A DNA stretch of 12,680 bases from Pirellulales bacterium (GTDB lineage: Bacteria > Planctomycetota > Planctomycetia > Pirellulales > Thermoguttaceae), in assembly GCA_030605745.1 (NCBI GenBank), contig JAUWHT010000390.1, positions 1 to 12,680 of the forward strand, read 5' to 3'. Of the stretch, positions 1 through 5,353 are shown piece by piece (the stretch's first letter is position 1; every line of letters starts with the position of its first letter). Position numbers and translations under genes: made by a program. Below the pieces are notes generated by a model. That model saw nothing but the letters and a program-made list of their open reading frames with translations. It was not told the DNA's origin and made no database searches.

Positions 1-1242
1 TCGGGCGTCGCGCTGAAGCTGGCCTGGGCATTGTGCCAACAGGCCAGCGGCGCCAAGAAGGTCGGTGAACGAATGAGAGACTTCCTCATGCAGGCGGTCG
101 GACTGGCCGCACTGGGAACCGTGGCCGACGTCGTACCACTGGTCGACGAGAACCGGGTATTGGTCCGGTACGGCCTGAAAAGCCTTGCCGAGTGTCCGAC
201 CCCGGGCCTGGCCGCGCTGATGCAAATCACCGAACTCGATAGCAAGAAGGAATTGGATGCCGAAGACATCGGCTTTGCACTCGCCCCGCGACTGAACGCC
301 GCCGGACGCCTCGGCCAGCCGCAACTGGCCGTCGAGTTGCTGCTTACCGACCGAGCGGAGCGTGCCCGGGAGCTGGCCCAGTACATCCACGGGCTCAACT
401 CCACGCGCCAAAAACTGGAACGCAGTATCCAACTCGCGGCCAACAAACAGGCCAAGGAACAATTCAACCCCGCCGAAGACCCGGCATTGGTGCTGGCCGA
501 TCGCGGCTGGCACCAGGGCGTAATCGGCATTGTGGCCGGCCGGCTGGCCGAGAAGTACCATCGCCCGGTGGTGCTGATCTCGTGGGACCAGCTTGGGATC
601 AAGCCGGGGGGCGGTTCGGCCCGAAGCGTACCCGGCTTCAACCTGCACGCGGCCCTGGAGGCCTGCGACGAATACCTCATTTCGCACGGCGGCCACGCGG
701 CGGCCGCCGGATTGAAGATCGAAGAGGATAAGCTGGATGGCTTCCGCGCGGCGTTCTGCGACGTGGCCGCGGCGGAAATCAGCGAAGCCGACCGCACGGC
801 CGAACTGGCCGTCGACGCTGAGGCGCCGCTAAGCGCGTTCACCCTGCGAGCGGTCCATCAGATCCAGCGGCTGGCGCCCTTCGGCCAGGGCAATGCTCGA
901 CCTATACTCTGCACCAGCGGCGCAACATTGGCGGGACCCCCACGAACGATCGGCGCCGACGGGCGCCACTTGTCGCTGAGGCTTTCGCAACACGGCGTGA
1001 CGTTTCGAGCAGTGGCCTTTGGCGGTGGCGACTGGGCCGACGAACTGGCCACCCTGGACGGCCCGATCGACATCGCCTTCCGACCGGTGATCAATACATT
1101 TCGCGGCCGCCACAACGTCGAGTTGCAACTGGTCGACTACCGGGCCGCAGTAGGCTCGGGACTCGGGATTCGGGACTCGGGGCTGGAGGATTGCACTGAA
1201 CACCCCGAGTCCCTCCCGGCGCGCCGGGACCGATATCCCTAG
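1..1242 (+). CDS. recJ: Single-stranded-DNA exonuclease RecJ, 3' part (5' end outside window)
   Basis: RecJ is a cytoplasmic 5'-3' single-strand DNA exonuclease of recombination and mismatch repair. The frame is open from base 1, so the N-terminal DHH metal-binding motifs lie upstream of the window. Visible family features are the G-T-V-A-D-V-V-P-L block with N-R-V-L (about 118-170), the DHHA1 segment starting G-W-H-Q-G-V-I-G-I (about 508-580), the G-G-H-A-A-A-A-G motif at 688-711, and the C-terminal OB-like domain with A-P-F-G-Q-G-N (about 873-895). The normal family end seems to be reached at V-E-L-Q-L-V-D-Y-R (about 1120-1143). About 31 further codons come from a heptamer repeat and palindromes and look non-native. 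pcm follows 41 nt downstream on the same strand, probably in one operon. The assignment is firm; only the tail is odd. Confidence 0.94.
   Translation, partial: SGVALKLAWALCQQASGAKKVGERMRDFLMQAVGLAALGTVADVVPLVDENRVLVRYGLKSLAECPTPGLAALMQITELDSKKELDAEDIGFALAPRLNAAGRLGQPQLAVELLLTDRAERARELAQYIHGLNSTRQKLERSIQLAANKQAKEQFNPAEDPALVLADRGWHQGVIGIVAGRLAEKYHRPVVLISWDQLGIKPGGGSARSVPGFNLHAALEACDEYLISHGGHAAAAGLKIEEDKLDGFRAAFCDVAAAEISEADRTAELAVDAEAPLSAFTLRAVHQIQRLAPFGQGNARPILCTSGATLAGPPRTIGADGRHLSLRLSQHGVTFRAVAFGGGDWADELATLDGPIDIAFRPVINTFRGRHNVELQLVDYRAAVGSGLGIRDSGLEDCTEHPESLPARRDRYP
1155..1182. repeat. Four-unit tandem heptamer array in the recJ 3' end
   Basis: Four consecutive 7-nt units read ctcggga, ctcggga, ttcggga, ctcgggg. 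They sit inside the last 30 codons of recJ, after the conserved domain has ended, and encode a Gly/Leu/Arg/Asp/Ser-rich tail. A second four-unit heptamer array of different sequence lies at 10844-10871. Confidence 0.85.
1172..1229. repeat. Inverted repeats at recJ 3' end: 11-bp stem and adjoining 16-bp palindrome
   Basis: Bases 1172-1182 (gggactcgggg) are the exact reverse complement of 1203-1213, with a 20-nt loop. The next base starts a perfect 16-bp palindrome, 1214-1229 (tcccggcg then cgccggga). Both lie just before the recJ stop codon. No T-run follows, so a classical intrinsic terminator is unlikely. They look like part of a dispersed repeat element. Confidence 0.75.
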
Positions 1243-1283
1243 TCCCTGCAGTGTTTTTCAAGCAAAACCGCACAATACACGTG

Positions 1284-1922
1284 ATGGATCAGGCCGAATT
1301 CCAAACCGCCAAGCAGCAAATGCTCCGCAAGCAGTTGCGGCGCCGGGGTATCCACGACCCGAAGGTCTTGGCTGCCATGAACAAGGTGCCACGCGAACGG
1401 TTCGTCTCCCGCCAGACGCACAACGAGGCGTATGCCGATCGGGCATTGGCCATCGACTGCGGCCAGACAATCAGCCAACCGTATATCGTGGCCCTGATGA
1501 CCCAGGCCCTGGAGCTTTCGGGCAAGGAGATAGTCTTGGAAGTCGGCACCGGCAGCGGATACCAGGCGGCAATCCTGGCCGAGCTGGCCCGGGAGGTGTT
1601 CACCATTGAGCGCTATGCAAAACTGTCGAAGCAAGCTGCCGCCACGCTATCCGCCCTGGGTTACCGGAACGTCACCTTGATGGTCGGCGACGGCACGCTC
1701 GGCTGGGCAGACCGCTCCCCTTTCGACCGGATCATCGTCACGGCCGCGGCGGCCGAATACCCGCCTGCGCTGTTCAAGCAGCTCGACGAAGGGGGAATCC
1801 TGGTGATCCCGCTGGGTGGGCGAGACTACCAAACGTTACAAGCGATCCGCAAGGCAGCCGGCCGCCCACGCACAGTGAGCCTTTCAGCTTGCCGATTCGT
1901 CCCCTTGGTCGGGAACTGTTGA
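1284..1922 (+). CDS. pcm: Protein-L-isoaspartate O-methyltransferase
   Basis: This SAM-dependent cytoplasmic enzyme methylates abnormal L-isoaspartyl residues as the first step of protein repair. The product is 212 aa from ATG 1284, close to the family norm. Visible motifs are R-E-R-F-V near the N-terminus, D-C-G-Q-T-I-S-Q-P (substrate loop), the SAM-binding motif L-E-V-G-T-G-S-G-Y-Q (around residues 85-94), G-D-G-T-L-G-W and F-D-R-I-I-V-T-A-A, and the typical F-V-P-L-V-G near the C-terminus. ATG 1284 was chosen because it begins the conserved region. GTG 1281 is directly before it in frame, and a longer in-frame start at 1251 adds an unlike N-terminus. There is no clear Shine-Dalgarno site. 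It is probably co-transcribed with recJ, and its TGA (1920-1922) overlaps the -35 box of the next promoter. Confidence 0.93.
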   Translation: MDQAEFQTAKQQMLRKQLRRRGIHDPKVLAAMNKVPRERFVSRQTHNEAYADRALAIDCGQTISQPYIVALMTQALELSGKEIVLEVGTGSGYQAAILAELAREVFTIERYAKLSKQAAATLSALGYRNVTLMVGDGTLGWADRSPFDRIIVTAAAAEYPPALFKQLDEGGILVIPLGGRDYQTLQAIRKAAGRPRTVSLSACRFVPLVGNC

Positions 1923-1947
1923 CCTACCAACCAACTTGGACTACAAT
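1919..1947 (+). promoter_or_regulatory. Sigma70-type promoter of tRNA-Pro
   Basis: A -35 box TTGACC (1919-1924, 5/6 to consensus) and a -10 box TACAAT (1942-1947, 5/6) are separated by exactly 17 nt. The predicted transcription start, near 1954, is only a few bases before the mature tRNA 5' end at 1958. The -35 box overlaps the pcm stop codon. Confidence 0.75.
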
Positions 1948-1957
1948 AGGTTTTTCT

Positions 1958-2032
1958 CGGGGCGTAGCTCAGCCTGGATAGAGCGCTGCGTTCGGGACGC
2001 AGAGGTCGCTGGTTCAAATCCAGTCGCCCCGA
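1958..2032 (+). tRNA. tRNA-Pro, anticodon CGG
   Basis: A full cloverleaf can be drawn. The acceptor stem pairs 1958-1964 (cggggcg) with 2025-2031 (cgccccg). The D arm has gctc/gagc at 1967-1970 and 1981-1984. The anticodon stem pairs ctgcg 1986-1990 with cgcag 1998-2002 around loop ttcggga, giving anticodon CGG at 1993-1995 (codon CCG). The T arm pairs gctgg 2008-2012 with ccagt 2020-2024 around ttcaaat. The discriminator is A2032. C1:G72 and A73 are typical of bacterial tRNA-Pro. The next bases are C-C-T, so the CCA end is not encoded and must be added by tRNA nucleotidyltransferase. Confidence 0.96.
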
Positions 2033-2037
2033 CCTTC

Positions 2038-2072
2038 AAGGGGTCGTTGTCAGCAGTTGACAGTGACCCTTT
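2038..2072 (+). other. 15-bp RNA stem-loop directly behind tRNA-Pro
   Basis: Bases 2038-2052 can pair with 2058-2072 around a 5-nt loop (gcagt). The RNA stem is continuous, with three G-U pairs. The core arms are gggtc/gaccc and tgtca/tgaca. It begins 6 nt after the tRNA and ends 21 nt before the Shine-Dalgarno site of the next gene. No U-run follows, so it may be a factor-dependent terminator, a processing signal or a 5' UTR structure. Confidence 0.6.
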
Positions 2073-2092
2073 ACATAAAGACCCAACGATTC

Positions 2093-2101
2093 AAAGGAGG
2101 T
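2093..2101 (+). promoter_or_regulatory. Consensus Shine-Dalgarno site fixing the start at 2110
   Basis: aaaggaggt lies 8 nt before ATG 2110. It is the strongest ribosome-binding site in the window. It settles the start, because the same frame is also open upstream through the tRNA, where it cannot be coding. Confidence 0.85.
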
Positions 2102-2109
2102 ACAAACTG

Positions 2110-2874
2110 ATGATTTGGCATTTTCGCTCAGCCGGCTGGACCACTGCTCTGGCTAGCATCTTTGCGTTGGCTCTGGCCTGGCCGCTCCGGGCCGATGAAC
2201 CTTTCGACTATTTCCGCAACTCCTGGAGCGTTATTGGGCTGAAGGACTACGAGCACGGCACGCGCATCACGCCCGACAACAAGTTGCTGCTGGCGGACGA
2301 ATCCGTTCAATCCACGGTCGAAATGCGACTGGGACGACTGGTGGAGCCCTTGAGCCGCAAGCAGACCAAGCGACTGCTGGACGGCTGGCTGCCCGTGATT
2401 TTGATTACGGCTAACGACGGGCCAGTGAGATACGACATTACGCTTTGGGCTACGCCCTTACCTACTGTTAAGGGCTGGCAAAAGGCGTTTGACTGGCCCA
2501 CCGAGGGCGAGAACTTCCTGAACTGGATAGTGGTCAAAGCGACCAACACGGGTGGGACGCCAGCCGAGGCGAAGGTATTGGTCACGCAAGGCAGGTCGCC
2601 CAAATTGATACGGCATGTCTTTGTCTGGTCGCTGGCCGCCGATGGGAGCGAGCAGGCCGTCGTGCGGATCCCGTATTTTCCGGTCGAAGACGCGTCGCTG
2701 TTCGCCAAGGAAGACCCGGAAGTGTGGCTTCAGCGGACGATCCGGTATTGGCGTGGTATCATGGCAAACGCTGCCCGGATTGACGTGCCTTGCCCCAAGG
2801 CAACCCAGACCTTACTGGCCTCGCACGTCTACCAACTGATCGGCCTGGACCATGGCGAGATGCACCTGTGGTGA
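2110..2874 (+). pseudogene. Exported (alpha/alpha)6 glycosidase-like protein, N-terminal part (before frameshift)
   Basis: This is the first 254 codons of a gene that continues in another frame at 2852-4132. The start is ATG 2110 behind a consensus ribosome-binding site. Residues 1 to about 29 form a signal peptide: a short basic start, a hydrophobic core of Ala/Leu, then an A-D-E cleavage region, so the product is exported. The rest resembles the beta-sandwich domain that precedes the helical catalytic barrel in six-hairpin glycosidases. At about 2866-2875 the frame ends in TGA, just where the family continues H-x-G-E-G-F-Y. The specific enzyme family and substrate are not recognised. Without the frameshift the protein would be about 674 aa. 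I mark it as broken, but a sequencing or assembly error would make it an intact gene. Confidence 0.75.
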
Positions 2875-4132
2875 AGGGTTTTATGAGAGTTTTTACATCC
2901 GCGACGGCGCATACCAGGTCATGCAACTGGAAGAGGCCGGCCTGCCGGACGCGGCCCGGAAGGCCATAGGGTCTTTTCTCAGCCATCAAAGGCCAGATGG
3001 CCGCTTCAGCTCGCAGGGGAAACAATTCGACGCCAACGGGCAGGCACAATGGGCCCTGTGGCAATTCTATAAGATCACCAATGACAAGGCGTGGCTCGAG
3101 AAAGCCTATCCACAGATGCGCCGGGCCGTGGACTGGCTGATGAAGGCTCGCCGCCAGGCCCCTGCCGACTCGCCTTTTGCCGGGGTGCTGCCCAACGCCG
3201 TGGCCGACGGAGAACATTTGTGGGATGGCAAGCACCATATCGTGGGCTACGACTTGTGGAACCTCCGCGGGCTGCTGTGCACCGCTGAAGCGGCACACGT
3301 GCTGGGCAAAAGCGATGAGACCAAGGAGTTGCTGCGGGAAGTCAAACTCTACCGGGCCACCATCGACGCGGCCTGGAAGCAAACCGGTTTACCCTACTTC
3401 CCGCCGAGTTGGGAAAAGGACGGCACCCACTGGGGCAACACGGAAATCCTTTGGCCCACCGAGTTATTCGCCCGGGACGACCCGCGGGTGACCGCACTCA
3501 TCGACGAGGTCCGCCAGCGACATGGCGGCGGATTCACCGAGGGGCTGATTCGATGGATCGGCGGCGCCTTGAAATGGCACGTTGGCTCAAAGCCCGTCCA
3601 CCTCTACATGTCCACCTACACCACGATGGCATCCTTGGTGCGAGGCGAGCATGAACAGGTGGTTGAAGACTTCTACTGGTACCTGTTGCACTCGACTGCC
3701 ACGCACGGTTTTCCCGAAATTATTTTTTACGAGCGCCGAGATGCGGCATTTGCTATACCGCACCTCACCGGCGCGTGCAATTACGCCCTGATGCTTCGTC
3801 ACATGCTCATCCACGAACAAGGTGACGAATTGCACCTGCTCTCCGCCGTACCCGACTGGTGGCTGGCTGAGGGCAAGGAAATCCGCATCGAGCGCACACC
3901 CACGCACTTCGGCGTGATGAGTCTCAAGGTGCACGGCACCGCAGCGGGCGTGCAGGTGGAGTTCGACCCGCCGAAGCGACAGCCACCCAAGCGAATCGTG
4001 CTGCATCTGCCCAAGTCGCGACGCCTGGTAGGCTCGCTTGCAGGCGTCGAAGTGGCCGTGCGATCCGACCAGAAGAAACGCTGGGACTTCCCCGCCATCG
4101 TAAAATTGTATCGTAAACAGGCCAAACGCTAG
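2852..4132 (+). pseudogene. (alpha/alpha)6 glycosidase-like protein, C-terminal catalytic part (after frameshift)
   Basis: This frame carries the helical catalytic half of the gene begun at 2110. Native similarity resumes at about 2870 with G-E-G-F-Y-E-S-F-Y-I-R-D-G-A-Y-Q, a motif I associate with six-hairpin glycosidases. Next come a P-D-G-R-F block, aromatic-rich helices (W-A-L-W-Q-F-Y, A-V-D-W-L), a W-P-T-E-L segment, a Y-M-S-T-Y-T stretch and a final beta domain. The open frame begins at ATG 2852, but its first six codons (to about 2869) are out-of-frame sequence; there is no convincing ribosome-binding site and no signal peptide. On its own it would be a cytosolic fragment. The family predicts hydrolysis of a glycosidic bond; the substrate and catalytic acids are not assigned. 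It ends 55 nt before the next remnant. Confidence 0.75.
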
Positions 4133-4187
4133 ATCACCATCGCACATGTGCCCTGTATTGTGGGTATCTCATGAGGAGAGATGAAAA

Positions 4188-4466
4188 ATGGAAAAGATGA
4201 AAGCAGGTTTAGTAATAGGTTTGATCTTATGTCTAACGCTGGCTGTTAACAGCAAAAGATGTGATGCAGAGCAAAACAGTGGGCTGGTTGCCTGTTGGTC
4301 CATGGACGAAGCCCAGGGCAAAATCATCAAGGATAAGAGCGGCGGTGGCAACAAAGGCAGCATCCATGGCGCAGAATGGGTAGAAAACATACCAGGGCAC
4401 GCCTTAAAATTTGATGGTGTAGATGACTATTGTATCAATTACATTCCCATCTATCCCCTGAGCTAA
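4188..4466 (+). pseudogene. N-terminal fragment of an exported LamG-domain protein
   Basis: ATG 4188 has a good ribosome-binding site (gaggag, about 8 nt upstream); ATG 4197 is an alternative. The first 26 or so residues form a signal peptide. Then comes the start of a LamG/concanavalin-like domain: G-L-V-A-C-W-S-M-D-E, K-D-K-S-G-G-G-N-K-G-S-I-H-G-A and A-L-K-F-D-G-V-D-D-Y. LamG domains are usually 150-200 aa, but this one stops about 85 aa in, at TAA 4464-4466, after an unrelated 10-residue tail. The DNA is visibly A+T-rich against its neighbours, which suggests a foreign origin. It is most simply the 5' end of a gene whose middle has been lost; the 3' parts follow. Confidence 0.7.
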
Positions 4467-4900
4467 GAGAATCTGAAAGAGAGGTTTTTCTTGGGAAATT
4501 GGGAGGGTTAAAGAAGAAACTGGAGACGGTAAGAATTATCTCTTCAGATTTCAGACAGTTGAAAGGCAAGATAAAAAAAGAATTAATCTCGCTTGAGGAA
4601 AAAGCAAAAGCCTCTTTCACCCGCTCTGAAGCAGAAGAAATCGCATCCTCTATTACCCGCCTGGATGCGGTCATTGCGGCTTTTGAAGAAGGAAAATTAA
4701 ACAAAAATTACCTCTGCTATGTAACCAACCCCATAACCAATCAGCATATTCTTCCCCGGACATCTTCTATCCCCGGAGTTCTTTCTGATGAGATCTCTAT
4801 TGTTGCCTGCCCGGGAGAGTATGAACCGGCAAGTTTCGTTATCCATCCCCTGTTTTCTTCTATTAAATCCGCCTGTCAATACACTGCTTCAGGCAATTGA
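4445..4900 (+). pseudogene. N-terminal fragment of a DUF4091-type protein with coiled-coil lead
   Basis: In a different frame from the LamG piece, and without a credible start, lies a Lys/Glu-rich helical stretch of about 85 residues that is probably coiled coil (4450-4705). It is followed by Y-V-T-N-P-I-T, I-L-P-R-T, L-S-D-E-I-S-I-V-A-C-P-G-E-Y-E-P-A-S-F-V-I, typical of the segment that opens DUF4091/GH123-like proteins. Similarity stops at about 4845 and the frame ends at 4900. The catalytic barrel is absent. G+C is 35-40% in the lines counted. Together with the LamG start it was probably one exported carbohydrate-active protein. No function is expected now. Confidence 0.6.
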
Positions 4901-5045
4901 GGAAGCGAAGAAATCCAATAATCCGGAGATGAAGGGGATTGCTTCATCTGCTCAAAATTATCTTGGGAGATTAGATGTTAAAACCGGTGATTTAGATGTT
5001 ATCAGAAAAAAAATGATTGATTTTATCCTTGAATTGGAGGGCGGA
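4878..5045 (+). pseudogene. C-terminal fragment of a DUF4091-type protein
   Basis: The stretch reads N-T-L-L-Q-A-I-E-E-A-K-K and later T-G-D-L-D-V-I-R-K-K-M-I-D-F-I-L-E-L, resembling the extreme C-terminus of DUF4091 proteins. It is in another frame than the N-terminal fragment and abuts it, so several hundred catalytic residues seem to have been deleted at about 4850-4880. It is strongly A+T-rich (30% G+C in 4981-5040). The reading frame runs straight on into the transposase remnant, making a meaningless fusion that ends at 5357. Confidence 0.5.
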
Positions 5046-5051
5046 TTTCGA

Positions 5052-5306
5052 GTGAAAGCTATTGTACGAAAAAGGTTGGCCAAAGCCAAGCGGAGGATTC
5101 AGCGTCGGCTGCGTCCGATCCGCTGGTGCGAGCAGCCCAAGGAGTTTTTCCGGGAAGCCGTGATCGATGCCGACGGTACGATTGCCGAAACCACCGGCGA
5201 GTGCAAACAGGGCATGGACATCGCCTACAACGGCAAGTGGGGTTATCATCCCCTGGTGGTTTCCCTGGCGAACACGGGCGAGCCCTTGTATTTGATCAAC
5301 CGCAGC
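5052..5306 (+). mobile_element. Internally deleted IS1380-family transposase remnant
   Basis: From GTG 5052, about 25 residues rich in Arg/Lys resemble the extreme N-terminus of IS1380 transposases. They run without a break into the strongly conserved catalytic-core segment: F-F-R-E-A-V-I-D-A-D-G-T, E-T-T-G-E-C-K-Q-G-M-D-I-A-Y, W-G-Y-H-P-L-V-V-S-L-A-N-T-G-E-P-L-Y-L. The first catalytic Asp of the DDE core falls in I-D-A-D-G-T. Family members are about 450 aa; here some 130 residues between the two parts are missing, with the junction near 5130-5142. Similarity ends after N-R-S at 5306, and the remaining two-thirds is gone. G+C jumps from about 30-40% to over 60% across the left edge. The element cannot transpose by itself. 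I could not identify terminal inverted repeats. Confidence 0.72.
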
Positions 5307-5340
5307 GCATGTGAACTGGGGCATGTTCTTTTAACCTACC

Positions 5341-5345
5341 GGAGG
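5341..5345 (+). promoter_or_regulatory. Shine-Dalgarno site for the 5354 gene
   Basis: ggagg lies 8 nt before ATG 5354 and supports that start. It lies just outside the transposase remnant, so the gene's own leader survived the rearrangement upstream. Confidence 0.7.
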
Positions 5346-5353
5346 ATCCAGTC

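Noticed and set aside
2057..2062. TTGACA as a -35 box for the gene at 2110
   Set aside because: No -10-like hexamer lies 15-19 nt downstream, and the bases form one arm of the RNA stem.
1936..2109. Upstream in-frame extension of the glycosidase-like gene
   Set aside because: It would read through tRNA-Pro and the hairpin; the consensus ribosome-binding site and signal peptide place the start at 2110.
2863..2875. Programmed ribosomal frameshift in the glycosidase-like gene
   Set aside because: The site ctg-tgg-tga has no recognised slippery pattern, the Trp anticodon would pair poorly after a +1 slip, and no stimulatory upstream Shine-Dalgarno is seen. A mutation or sequencing error is simpler.
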